A stretch of 64,000 nt of DNA from contig NC_052473.1 in the NCBI RefSeq assembly GCF_009730915.1, positions 18,310,100 to 18,374,099 on the forward strand. Reading direction: 5' to 3'. The first letter of the stretch is position 1, and the number at the start of each line of letters is the position of its first letter. The notes under the pieces are model-generated. The model saw only the letters and a program-made list of their open reading frames with translations, was not told where the DNA came from and ran no database searches. The translations under genes and the position numbers were made by a program. Below are positions 35,727 to 47,836 of the stretch, in pieces. The DNA is from Dioscorea cayenensis subsp. rotundata. Lineage: Eukaryota > Streptophyta > Magnoliopsida > Dioscoreales > Dioscoreaceae.

Positions 35727-37473
35727 TTAGACAGAAAGGTTTTGCAACTTCCAAAGCCGCTTAATTGCTGGAGAGACACTTTTTGCACCCTTCCGAGCTT
35801 TCTTCACCTTAACTTTTTTGGCAGCAGAAGAGAATTCTCTAATGGGTCCAGGAGGCACACCCTTTCTTCAGTGCACTTCCTCTAGGAGTAGCAGAGGGTG
35901 GCAGTCTCAAGCTCTGAGGTGGCAAAGGGCTGTGTGGCTTCCAAACCAAATTGCTCTTCATAGAGAATCTAACCTTCTTAGCACTCTTCTCCCCACTCTT
36001 TCCAACTGTGTTTCCTCCACTAGCATCAATCGAACTACCAGCAGCCTGCATATCAACATTCTTTCCCCTTTTTCTCTTCTTTGGAACAGTGTTAACTTCC
36101 AAAGTTTCTACCGCATCAGCTGAGCTTGTATTGCCATTTACCAATCCAACTTCCGCAGCAACCTTCTCAAATTGCTTCTGGAGATTAGAAATCACAGTGT
36201 CATCAAAATTAAAGGCCTCCCCTGCATCCCCATTACCATTCATACCAGCAGCAACATCATCTTTCTCACTTGTTGGTTCATAAACAACACTCTCCCTAGC
36301 TGATTCAGACAGCCTGTTATTCTTCAACTTTTTCTTTTTCTTCACAACACCATCCGAGACCTTCCCAGATTTATCCTTCTTCTTCTTCCTCTTCATCTTC
36401 AATGACTCAACATCATCAATGTCATTTCCCATGGCCACCTCAGTGATCTCATTACCATTAGAGACCAAAACTTCCTTCAATTTCTTCCTCTTTTTCAATG
36501 GTCTGTTCTCACCTCCCACTTCCACCTCAGTCTCACGTGGTTGAACCGCCTGCCCTTCATTCCAATTATCAAAACTCTCAGCCGATATCATCACTCTGGA
36601 CTCCTCCACATTCTTTTCTAACTTCACAAATCCATCATGCAACCCAAACAATATCTTTCTATTCCCCTGCAGAGTCTCCGGCCTGGAAGCCAACTCAAAG
36701 ATCTTTTTGGAAAACCCCAACAAAAATGCAATCTTTCCAAACTTCTCCACATTCGATCCCATCTCCACACTCTCCCCCTTCTTCGCCAACTCCAGGAACT
36801 GCTCTCCAGTCTCAAGCAAAGGATTAAAAACATTACTTTTGACCTTATTAACCAAAATCTTATCCGGAGATTTCTCCAGAATCAAAAAGAACGGTTTGAA
36901 AAGCTCATCTAGGGCTTGCAAAGGAAGAGGAAGGAACTCTTTGAGCTCGTCCAAGAAGATCTCCGCAAAGTGGTAGTTGATCCCTTGCGCCTGGTGCTTA
37001 TCAGAGGAAAGAAGAGACTTTTCGGAGAGAATATTTACCAGGTTGACGGTGAGGTCAAGATCCCAGGATCGGGAACGGAGAAGAGCGAAGACAGAGCGGA
37101 GAGTGCGGCGTACGAGGGCATAGAACTTGTCTAAGCGGAGGAAGTCGATGCCCGACCACTCACGGCGTAGCGTGACAAGGAGGGCAGAGAGGTAGCGGGA
37201 GGAGAGGTCGACGGGGAGGGAGTCGATGAGGGAGGCAAGGCGAGAGGCAAGGGAGAGCTGGGCAGGGGGCTTGTCCGCATGCCATAGGGCGTAGAAGAGG
37301 CCCTTCCAGATCTTGAGGAGTTCGGCGTCGGATGGGGGCGGGCAGGCAGTTGGGATCCACGAGACGAACAGGCGCACCGCTCGGCCGCGTGCCGAAGTAT
37401 TGCAAGAGGCGAGAAGGCGGGCGATGGCGGGGCCAGAGATCTCGCCGGCGTCCATGGCCGGCACCGCCGCCAT
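35727..37473 (-). CDS. RRP1: RRP1/Nop52-like rRNA-processing protein, one frameshift
   Basis: A single intronless frame from ATG 37473 (MAAVPAMDAGEISG). The Nop52 domain occupies about residues 10-220 (ARLLASCNTSARGRAVRLF, IWKGLFYALWHADKPP, FLRLDKFYALVRR). A long basic and acidic low-complexity region follows with KKRKKLKE and KKKKKLKNN nuclear/nucleolar signals. Near the end, TPRGSALKKG should lead into a conserved VPPGPIREF-type tail, but one extra base in the AAGAAAGGG stretch (about 35868-35876) diverts the frame to a stop at 35839. The expected tail stays fully open in the next frame to TAA at 35727-35729, giving 581 aa if the base is an error, otherwise 544 aa. RRP1 proteins act in 27S-to-25S pre-rRNA maturation in the nucleolus. 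A MULE lies 150 bp upstream. Confidence 0.85.
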
Positions 37474-37486
37474 GCTCAAGGAATGG

Positions 37487-37515
37487 AAACCCTAGGGTTT
37501 TGATCGAAACCCTAG
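37487..37515 (-). promoter_or_regulatory. Telo-box motifs at the RRP1 5' end
   Basis: AAACCCTAG occurs at 37487-37495 and 37507-37515, and its complement TAGGGTTT overlaps at 37493-37500. They are 14-42 bp upstream of the RRP1 ATG. Telo-boxes are common in plant ribosomal-protein and ribosome-biogenesis promoters and 5' leaders, where they support coordinated expression in dividing cells. Function here is inferred. Confidence 0.6.
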
Positions 37516-37623
37516 AACACATAACGCTTGCTGAGTGTTTTCAGAAATCGAAGGCCCTGTGTGGGGGAAACGCGTTTCTATGGACGTTGGGGAAACGAGG
37601 AATCTAAACTATGGTTGAAATGC

Positions 37624-37885
37624 GGGTTAAATTTTCAGTAGGCCACCCAATTTTACTTTGTTTTTAATTCGGTCACCCAAGTTCAAAATGCATAAAAACG
37701 ATCACCCAACTATGATTTCTTTTCACCGGTCAGTCACCCGACCAATTCCAGCCCTCATAAACCTACGTGGCAGCCAGAACAACTCTGTCAGCAGGGTTGT
37801 GCTGACTCAGAATCCTGATGCGGCATGTCCACGTCTGTTTTGTGATCCCCGTCAGTAGCAACCGGCCACATCATCTTCACCTCAA
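37624..37885 (+). repeat. Left terminal inverted repeat of the MULE
   Basis: About 260 bp match the reverse complement of 44060-44315. The outer ~150 bp, with repeated CGGTCACCCAA-like motifs, are nearly identical; the inner part (through CACATCATCTTCACCT) is more divergent and gapped. Confidence 0.85.
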
Positions 37886-38239
37886 AAGGGGAAAGTAGAC
37901 CGTTGAGAAGACATTGAGCTTCTCCTTCTCACCTTCTTCTCATTTTCACCAAAGCAGTGCTTTGTGGTGACGGTCAGGAGCAAAGGACGAGAACCTTACC
38001 ATCGGTGAGGTAGCAAGGCAAGCAAGAAAGACTTCAGCTGCAAATGGCGGTGAACTGGGAGGTCCGTCCGGCAGGCGACGGTCCACCAGAGTATTGTAAG
38101 CTCCATGAAACCCTAATGCCCTTATTGCATTATATGTTTACTTTATAGGTTGTAGTGTCTATTTGAAGCAAAATAAGGTTATGGTTTACAAGTGAAAGTC
38201 AGGGTATGTGCTCACAATGCCGAGGGTCCACCAGAGTAC

Positions 38240-38720
38240 CTTAATTTTTTTCTTTTTTTTGTTGCTGTGGTCCCTAGCTAGTAGTTGCAGAAGTTTTGTT
38301 ATTGAGTGGGTGTTTTGGGTTTTTTTTCCTAGTTTGGATGTCTTGGGTTTTTATGTTGAATGTGGTCCCTAGCTCTTAGTTGTAGAAGTGTTGCTGTTAA
38401 GTGGGTTTTTTGGGTTTTGTTTTACTCTATATGTCCTAAATTTTTTGTTGAATGTGGTCCCTAGCTGTTGAATGTAGAAGTATTGCTGTTAAGTGGGTTT
38501 TTTTTCTAATCTGGATGTCCTAAATTTTGCTGTTGAATGTGGCCCCAGCCATTAGTTGTAGAAGTGTTGCTATGAAGTGGATTTTTTTGGTTTTTTTTTT
38601 TATATTAGATGTCCTTGCTTTTTCTGTTGAATGTGGTTCCTAGCTTGATCTCATGATTAGTCTGTTTTTTTTTAATATGATGTTATTTGATCTCAAACAG
38701 TTGTAGAAGTTTTTTTATCA
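38240..38720. repeat. Tandem repeats near the left end of the MULE
   Basis: Four to five degenerate units of roughly 110-120 bp, each with GTGGTCCCTAGCT, TAGTTGTAGAAGT, a T-rich stretch and GGATGTCCTAAATTTT-like sequence. They lie inside the element, between the TIR and the transposase remnant. Confidence 0.75.
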
Positions 38721-39148
38721 AATGGGTTTTTTTTGTTTGGTTTATACTATGGATGTGCTTTCCATCAACACAATTCATGTGGTGCTATGTTCCTGGTTTG
38801 AGTTAAAATTTTTGGGAATGTGCTTTCCATGCCACAAATTCCATATTTCTAAATAAGGGTGTGGTAGAATTGGTTAAATTTAATTATGGTTTGTATTAAT
38901 TTCCCTCAACACAATTACATTGGAAAGCTGGTTTGTGTTATTTGCCTCCATATAACTTTATTTTGGTTTGTGTTATTTTCCTTGACACAATTTTTTTGAT
39001 ATAAACTTGTAAAGAATTGGTTCAAAGGACTTGTCATTACCTATTTGATGGTTGCATTATGTAGTGATATGTACATTGTTATAAACAGCAAATAAAACAA
39101 TGAATTAACTGTGTATATTTTCTTTTTCTTTCAGTACCCACAGCTGAG

Positions 39149-42100
39149 TTGTTTAGTATAAGGATGCACTACATGGTTGGGGGTATAGAGGGATTGGCTG
39201 GGTTTGTAGACTTTTGCTGTGGAGATCAAATATCTAGGCTGGAGTTGCTAGCTATGGCCAGGGAGTTTCAATTAGATGTTGAAGGGTGCACTGTATGGTG
39301 GCTGGATGTAGGCAGTGAAAACAGGGGTTTAAGGGAGATATGCACTCGACATGGATGCACTATCCATGGCTATGGCGATAGGGTAGTAATGAGGAGGTTC
39401 GAGGTTTGTGTAAAGCTTGCAAGAAGTGGACAATCAATTTTTAGAAGAAGTGGAAGGAGGATCTAGTGAAGAAGATAGAGACTTGGAGGAGGAATTAATT
39501 GAAGGAGATGGTAAGAATAAGGATGTTGAGGAAGATGGCTTTCATGATTCTGATTACAGTTTTAGTGATGTTTCTGAGCAAGAAGTAGGGGCTACTAGCC
39601 ATAAACACAGGACCATGGTGATTACTCATGGAGAACCTCCAAATCTAGCAGGTGAAGATGATGTTGACTCAAACTATGCGGGCAGTGAAGAGTTAAATTC
39701 AGCGTCATCAACAGATGAAGAGGAGATAATTAGTAAGAAGCCCAAATATTCAGAATTTAATGAAGAGGTTGATATGAACAATCCTCAATTTAGAATTGGA
39801 ATGAAATTTAGGAGTTTTAAACAATTCAAGGATGCAGTGAAGGCTTATGGGATTAAGAACAAATATGTAATGAATTTTAGACCTAATTCCCAAAAAAGGT
39901 GCAAAGCCTTTTGCAAGAAAGGATGCCCTTTTTACCTATGGGCATCACCTATGGTCAAAGATGGGAGCACAGTGCAGATTAAGGCAGGGAAATTAGAGCA
40001 TGAATGTGCACGAGATCACAGTAATAGGCATGTAAATGCAGAGTGGATAGCCAAAACCTATCTTGAGCAATTTCGAGCAGATCCTTCATGGAAATTATGT
40101 CGGGATTGTCCAGTCGTGAAAAATCAACCAAGAAGTGGATATCGATGAGGTTGAAAGCATCTGAGGGCCAAGTTCCTTGCACTCAGGTAAATTTAATGCT
40201 TAAGTCTTATTTAATTTATAGTTTGCTATCTCTTATCTGTAAGTTAATTTATCTGCTTCAATTTTTTTTCCTCCATTCAAACTAGGATCATAGATGGTGA
40301 TGAAAAAAACTCACTTTCGAAAGACTTTTATGACTACTGATTGGAGCTATTGAGGACTCACCCGGGTTCATGCATTAAATTCAGGTGTAACCAAGGTGTT
40401 TTTTTGAGTGCATGTATGCTTTGTCTAACACCTTTGAGAGAGGGTTTCTTAGCGGGATGTAGACAAATTCTATCACTCGGATGGATGTTTTTTTAAAAAG
40501 GCCTATATGGGGGCGAGTTGTTAGCATATGTAGGGATAGATGCAAATGATCGCATCTATCCCTGCTGCATGGGCTACGATGAAGCAAAGAGAATAAGGAG
40601 AATTGGAAGTGGTTCTTGGAGCTACTGGCAGAAGACTTGAAGATCACAGACAGCTATCACTGGGCATTTATGAGTGATAGACAGAAGGTAATTTTCTTCT
40701 CATCTTTAATTGCATGAGTGGACTCTAGAATTGGTTTACTTTACATGTTTCTATACTGCTTGATATATGTATAATAAATTTGCCATGCTTAACTAATATG
40801 TCCTCCAAATCTGTGTTTTTTTTTGTTGATATGTTTCTATACTGCTTGATGTATTTCCTAATATGTCCTGCTAATTTTATATACTGACATTTTCTTTCCC
40901 TTGTTTCTATACAGGAATTGGTTCTATACAACTAATATGTCCTGTTAAGTTTCTATACTGCTTCATGTATTTCATAACATATATGATTGCTTCTTTGGTT
41001 ATATATTGACATTTGCTTGCCCTTGTTTCTTTTCTTTGTTTTGAACTGTGGTGGTTGTGTGTATATTAAATTTACAAACTTAGGGTTTAATACCTGCATT
41101 AGAAGAGTTGTTTCCTCACAGTGAACATAGGTATTGTGTTAGGCATATCCACACTAATTTCAAAAAAAATTATAGAGGGAAAGCACTAAAAGATCAATTG
41201 TGGAATTGTGCCAAATCTACATACCTACCTGCCTATGAAAGAGCAATGGACATGTTGAATGTGATGTCCACAGGTGCCCATGAGTACATGAAGAAGATAG
41301 ACCCACACCACTGGAGTAGGGCCTACTTCCAAACTAGATTCAAGTGTGATATATTACTTAATAACCTTTGTGAGTGCTTCAATAGCCACATCCTTGAAGC
41401 TAGGATAAAAGGCATTGTAACAATGAATGAGATGATCAGGACAAAGTTGATGGTTAGGATTCGAGAGAGAAGGGATGCCATGAAAAAAATGCACCACAGT
41501 TCAACGCCCTAGGATACTTAAAAAAAGTCGGAAAAAAACAAGCAACTTAGTTGGTTGTACAATTCAATTTGGTCCGGTGGTGATCGAGTATCAAGTGGTT
41601 GGGCCCGATGGCCAATTTGTGATTAACAAGAATGAGGGTACTTTGCACAGTAGGGAAATGGCAACCGACGGGAACTCCCCTGCAGTCATGCCATTTCAGT
41701 CATTTACCACAATAAAGACAAGCCAGAAAATTTTTTAGATGATTGCTACAAAATCAGTACCTTCTTCGAGACATATAGACACACATTAAACCCCACACAA
41801 GACAGGGACTCCTGGCCTAAAAGTCAGCAAGGGCCCATGATTCCACCTGAGCCAATCACCAGGAGAAAAGGTAGGAAGACACTGCTCAGGAGAAGGGAAA
41901 TTGGTGAGGATGAAAGAGGCTTTACAAATGGCAGAGTCAAGAAGACAGGGGTCACCATGAAGTGTAGTATATGCGGTGCTCCAGGCCACAATAGAAGGCA
42001 CCATCAACGACCACAGGTAATTGTTTTGTATTAAGTGTTATATTTTAAATTTGGTGCTTGTGTCCTTATGGATTGACTGTTTATAATAGGGTGAACCCTC

Positions 42101-42640
42101 AAGTGAAGCAAGACAACATAACCCAATGGATGACATTGATCCACATATCCTGGAGGAGCATTTTGCACTGGTAGGGACAAATTGTTCTGCTTATTTTTGT
42201 ATTGGTCTAGTTTCATATTTGAATTTCATTATTAACTCTTCTTGAAATTAGGTTGATGCTCTGTATGGACCCGACCGATCGGCACTACAACACGAGACAC
42301 AACCCGAGTGTAGACCCTTCTTCACGGGTAAAAATTGAATTATAGCTTTTTACTATAACTATATATATATATTGGTAAATCATTGTCCCGACCATGGGTT
42401 ACTTGTTACATCAATGACGAGTGATCAATCCACCTCAGCAGGGTTTTCCTACAACACAAAATGGTACTCAATCTGGGATGAGGATGCAGAAATTGCCTGC
42501 ATGGGGAGGTAAGGGTTTTGATGCTGCCACAAATATTGCCAAGACTCAATATAAAGATAAAGGCACTGATCGCAGAAGTAAAGAAGGAACTCTTACAAGA
42601 AGGAAAAAGGCATGGGTACCCCCAGGAACATCTAGTGGAC
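39149..42640 (+). pseudogene. Decayed MuDR-type MULE transposase
   Basis: Order of remnants: an N-terminal PB1-like segment (39149-39466); an acidic region plus the MuDR DNA-binding domain FRIGMKFRSFKQFKDAVKAY (39417-40148); a catalytic-core part with several stops and frameshifts (about 40330-40690) that still shows ENWKWFLELLAEDLKI and MSDRQK; the rest of the core (41087-41512, LEELFPHSEHRYCVRHIH, HHWSRAYFQTRFKCDILLNN); a SWIM-like region without its cysteines (about 41620-41700); and a zinc knuckle CSICGAPGHNRRHH in which the last Cys is His (about 41960-42005). Some frame changes may be introns, but stops within the core and the missing SWIM ligands mean no active enzyme. Confidence 0.85.
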
Positions 42641-42839
42641 ATTGACATTAGTGTTCTGCAATTTTTTTTTTAATATCTGTAAGGGCATGTACCTTTGACT
42701 CTTGTGACAGAAATTAAGTTCAATTACCTGTTTTTGGGCTTATAATTAATGTCTACAATCATTTCCATGTAATTGACATCTTTAGTTAATCTAAAGTGAA
42801 TTTTTTGTTTCAGTGTCTTATTTTGTAAATCTATAGATT

Positions 42840-43540
42840 TGAATTTTGTAAATCTTATTTTGTAAATCTGCAGCTTATTGTAGTTTGCAGCGTATTGGAG
42901 TAAGTATCTTATTTTGTAAATCTGCAGATATGAATGTGTGTGACTATTTACACTCAAAGCTTTTCTTGGTTTCAATATTTTTTTTTTAGGATTGAATGTC
43001 TGCAGATCTGAATTTGTGTGAGAAATTGAATTCATTGCTTTTTTTGGTTTATGTATTTTTTTTTCTGAGCTGAATACCTGCAGATCTGAATTTGTGTGAC
43101 CATTTAAACCCAAGCCCTTTATTGGTTTTAGTATTTTTTTCTAAACTAAATGTCTGCAGATCTGAATTTCTGTGACAAGGTGATGCATTGTTTTTTTTTT
43201 TTGTTTCAGTATTTTTTTCCGAGTCGATTACCCTGCAAATCTGGATTTGTGTGACCATTTAAACTTAAGCCAATACTTTTTCCTCCTAAACTGAATGTCT
43301 GCATATCTGAATTTGTGTGACAAGTTGATGCATTGTTTTTTTTGTTTTCGATGATTATTTACGAACTCGAATACCTGCAGATCTGGATTTGTGTGACCAT
43401 TTAAACTTTCTCCTGAACTAAATGTCTGCAGATCTAAATTTGTGTGACATTTAAACTCAAGCCTTTTTTTGGTTTTAGTTTTTTTTTTTTTCTTAACTGA
43501 ATGTCTGCATATTTGAATTTGTGATCTAATCTTTTGACCA
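42840..43540. repeat. Minisatellite near the right end of the MULE
   Basis: About nine degenerate units of roughly 60-90 bp, each built on CTGCAGATCTGAATTTGTGT followed by GAC, a CATTTAAAC segment and a T-rich spacer. It lies between the transposase remnant and the right TIR. Confidence 0.8.
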
Positions 43541-44059
43541 TTTAAACTTCTTTTAGAATTGTGAATTGTCACCATTTGTTTTACTTGTCCACTTCAACTG
43601 AGTGTCTGTATATTTTATTATTGTTTATAGCTTATGTTCACACAAAAGTCAAACAAATTAAGCTAACAAATTATATCCAATGAATTTATGATCAAAAGAA
43701 ATTATCAATATTTGAATTTCTTTGACTTACCAGTACCGGGAAAACCAAAATCCAATAAAACATACAAACTTCAATGTAATCAAGGGAAACAGTGTCCCCA
43801 TTCATCAACACAACTATAACAAAACTTCAATTTGAAAGTAAACCCTAATTGAAGCTTTTCAATTTGAAAGTAAACCCTAACTGAAGCTTTTGACTGAAGC
43901 TCTTTCCTTTCCTTCACACTCGCATGATGCATCTGCCATTTACTTTCCTTCCCGCATGAACGATGAGCTTCCATCTCCTTCCCTCCTCTCTCTCTCAAAC
44001 ATTCGGGTTCTTTGTGACGAAGGATGAAAGATGAAGATGAAGACGAGGATGAAGGTGAA

Positions 44060-44315
44060 GATGATGTGGCGGTTCTTCTGGCGACGGGGATCACAAAAGC
44101 AGGGACGTGGACATGCCACATCGGGATTCCGAGTCGAGACAACCCCGCTGATGAGCTGTTCCTACCGCCACGTGAGGTTTATGAGGGCTGGAATTGGTCG
44201 GGTGACTGACCGGTGAAAAGAAATCATAGTTGGGTGATCGTTTTTATGCGTTTTGAACTTGGGTGACCGAATTGAAAACAAAGTAAAGTTGGGTGACCTC
44301 CTGAAAATTTAACCC
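44060..44315 (-). repeat. Right terminal inverted repeat of the MULE
   Basis: Partner of the left repeat. It carries TTGGGTGACC-type motifs and ends CTGAAAATTTAACCC. Confidence 0.85.
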
Positions 44316-44325
44316 GTTGAAATGC

Positions 44326-45182
44326 TAATAATAATTATAATAATAATAAGTTTATCTAATTTAATAATATAATAATTCTATTTACAAGCATATTATTGTA
44401 TTTATTCATGAATTAAAAAAAATATGGGAATTATTTTTAGAATATAAAATTAAATTATTATCAACTTTTTAGTTAATCCTTGATCTTGTTGCTTAAGTTT
44501 GAGAGACCAAATCTTCTATTTTTGTCACTAAATCGAAATTGGTAATGACTATTGTTTAATAGTTCTTTTCAACTTCTATTCTACAATAAACATAATATAA
44601 TAGTTATTATTATTATTCTTAATTTAAAAATAAGTTTAATCTCGATATTTTTTGGGAGAAACATAAACAGATAGTTATTAAACTTAGAACTAAGTAGTGA
44701 TTCAATGAGATAATTCGGTGACAGACTATTTAAACAGTAAAATTACTAATTACATTGTTTATGTATTCAATCCGCTTTTAGGTAAATAGTGAACCAACTA
44801 AATTTTTATGACTTAGGCATCACAAGTTTTTTTTCCCGAGAGAAATTTTCATCCCATCATTTTTATAATTTTTCATTCAATATTAAAGGTCAAATATGTC
44901 ATTTATTAATATTTTCTTTTTAATTAATAATTAAAATTAAACGATTAACAATTTTTTTTCTTCCAAGTTATTTAATATATAACTAATAAATAATAATCAA
45001 CATATTATATTATATATAATTAAAAATATATTATAATTTAAAATATTTTTATTAGCCCAACATTGACTCAAATAACTCCATTACTGAACCATTAAACTTG
45101 AAACTCAAAACCTAGAACCATTTAATATTTGGGCTAGTTTTATCACCATGCATAAATCACAACTCTATTATTATAGCGGTAT

Positions 45183-45222
<40 letters not shown>

Positions 45223-47836
45223 TTCAATGCCCTCAATCAAACTCTATTTTTACAGGAATAAAATCTCTAGGAACTTTTATTTGGCTTATTTCCAACCCTT
45301 TTTATAAAAAGACATAAAAAAAAGACATTCACACTTTGAGAAATGATGTAAAAGAAAAGGTAACATAATTTTTAGAAAATATAAAATTATGACATATTAT
45401 ACGGATTATGTCATAATTCTGACTTATCCAAATAGGCCCTAATATATCAACTTACAATAAATACGACAAATACATATATAACTAGGGAGACTTATGCAAA
45501 GACTAGAAATTTAATTATCCGGTCAAAATATTTTCCCTCGGTGACACATAGTTCGAGCTATAAACCCGCATTCACAATAAAACACCCATTATTAATAATA
45601 TTTTCCAAAGAATTTGAATTCAAGGTTTTTAAATTCCCACACCAACACCTCGGCTATGAACCCTTTCTTTTTCTTTGGAGATCCTGCATCAAAATCTTCA
45701 TCTCTCAAATCCAACAACATAAAGAGCTACAAGATCTTATCATCTCAGTCAATAACAGAGTCCTAAACAGAGAAAACAACACAGCCTCTAGTAGTATCTA
45801 ATTTTTTATTCATCTGCACCAAACCAGAAAAAGGTGATTGATTCTGAATCATCTGAAAAAGTGCATTGGAAGTGGATAATAATTGAAGCTGTAGATTAGA
45901 TTTAAGTTGTTACAGAAAAGATGCTTGTTTTCAGAAAAAAGAGAAAAATAAAAAAAAAAGTAACTCTGTTTTAGTAGTACTACATCTGAAGATGCTTTAT
46001 TCTTTTCTCTCTGGATTTTTTCTCTTCTCTCATGGTATGTTATTAAGGTACAGTAAAAGCATTGGATGAATCTGCTAAAAGAAAAGGTAGTCCTAGTTTG
46101 TTATTATTACTGAGACAAATAGGAATGCACATCCACAGGATTTACAGAGCAGAGGATTGGTTAGGCTTTTGGTGATGCAACTGTTGTTTGGAAAGGAGAA
46201 TCTTTGGAATAACTGCAAATAGACAAAGGATATGTACTACTACAGTGTAAGCTTTTGATTCATGTGCTTCTTTTCTTTTCTTATCTTCGCTGCTTCTATG
46301 TTGTGTATCTCTAGTGTTTTGCAGAGTTTTGCAACAGTTTGTATTTTGTCATCAATGGAAGTTTGAGAAGATTGTGTTTGTTTTTGTTTACTTGAGAAAT
46401 AATGGTGAGTGATCCAATGTGTGATGATAAAGTTTTTTTTTTGTTTTTGTTTTCCTCAATGTTTTTAGAATAATGAAATTTTGTATTATCCAAGTGATGT
46501 CATAAAGTTTATGTTATAAAGTGATATCATGAAAGATTTCATAGGTTGTGATGTCTAAATCATAGACATGTGTAAGGTGTAAGCATATAACTAACCTTTT
46601 TTTTCATTGTCACATTGATAGAAACTTTTTTGTTAATTTATTTTAAACTAATTATTCATATTTATTATTTTTATTTAGTAGTGTTATAGTAGTATTATCA
46701 TTTTGTTATATATTTAGTAAAAAAATCATAAAAAAATATCAAATATCTTTTATATATATATATATATATAATTTTATAAACCTATGTTAAAATGATAAGA
46801 TCGTAACATAGATGATAAACAATGATAATAATAACATAAACAAGAGTAAAAAAACAAATATCAAATGTTCGAGGAAAATTAGTGGTATTAAGAAAATAAT
46901 TCACATCGATGAACAATCAGGTAGTGTTTAAATAATGGGATATTTTATTCAATGGATGAAATATTCATTCACTACCGCCACCGCTCTAGATGATTGAGAC
47001 CAACGAGGCTGCGCTGGATCCTGAGAGAAGAACCCTCATTCGCTATCGTCTTCTCCCAAGAGAAATTCGAGAGTCAGTGAATATATCGCGATGGAGTGCG
47101 GGATGGAGATGGATGGAAGAAAGATGAAGGATAGGATAAACCACGGGATGAGCGGCGTCCCACCGATTTGGTGGGATGTCACTCATCCGATTTTTAGGGA
47201 TGGGGGCCATCAAGAAAACCAAACACCTGGATAGGGTGTAGCCCTGGATATCCCATCCCTATCCTGGGATATCCAGGGCACCAAACGCTATGTCAAAGTA
47301 CAAAGTCATCTTTTGTCTTGTGTATATACTATTCAATATTTCATAATTATATATATATATATTTTTTTTTTTTTTAAAAAAAACCTCTTTTTTTATAGTA
47401 TGAAAACACATTAATTGAATTTAAGAATAAGGATAAAAATAGCAACAAGTAAAGGAATCCATGTGCTATTGAAAGACTTCCTTACAAGTGTGTCATGTAG
47501 CAAAATGACACAATAAACCCATTCCACCCAAATCGGAAATACGGATTTAATTCCCCATCACGGCATCACCCGCTTCAATTCGGATCCATTAAATATATCG
47601 GGTCCCACCCACTAATAACCTCCACCACCCGAACCCATTAATTACCATTTACCAACCCAACCCGATCCGTTAATCTCCACCATTCTCCACCGTCAGATCG
47701 AAACTCTTATCTCCGATCTCGATGCAATCACGTGACCAGCACCACCCCCAAGTTAAGAAGTGTTCAAATATTCCCCATCTGGTATCCCGCCGTACACTCA
47801 CAAAGGGCATTCTCGTCTTTTTACCATCTCCCGCGT
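44326..47836. other. Intergenic, AT-rich with possible transcribed patch
   Basis: No gene is supported. Around 45540-46330 the composition is less skewed and UTR-like, but I could not build a coding model. A (TA)n tract is at 45185-45219. Around 46920-47290 there is GC-richer sequence ending in a strong hairpin, possibly a transposon end. Confidence 0.4.
47242..47278. repeat. Perfect 14-bp inverted repeat (hairpin)
   Basis: CCCTGGATATCCCA at 47242-47255 and its exact reverse complement TGGGATATCCAGGG at 47265-47278, with a 9-nt loop. Nearby text (CCAAACACCTGGATAGGG, GGCACCAAACGC) looks like a transposon terminus. Confidence 0.8.

Larger units (their letters stand above)
37624..44315 (+). mobile_element. 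Mutator-like element (MULE) with long TIRs, 6.7 kb
   Basis: Both ends start GGGTTAAATTTTCAG and are flanked by a perfect 10-bp duplication, GTTGAAATGC (37614-37623 and 44316-44325). The element is 6,692 bp. It contains a decayed MuDR-type transposase, a zinc-knuckle remnant and two subterminal tandem-repeat tracts. The intact duplication and over 90 percent similar outer TIRs (by eye) indicate a moderately recent insertion. Its left end is 150 bp from the RRP1 start codon, matching the preference of MULEs for gene 5' ends. Confidence 0.92.

Noticed and set aside
35818-37134. Several plus-strand open frames
   Set aside because: Antisense shadows of the RRP1 coding region.
43049-43575. Minus-strand open frames with repeated peptide units
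   Set aside because: They arise from the minisatellite in the MULE and use no splice or start context.
45541-45801. An 86-codon open frame
   Set aside because: No recognisable domain, no supporting exons, and composition like a UTR; could be a non-coding transcript but nothing proves it.
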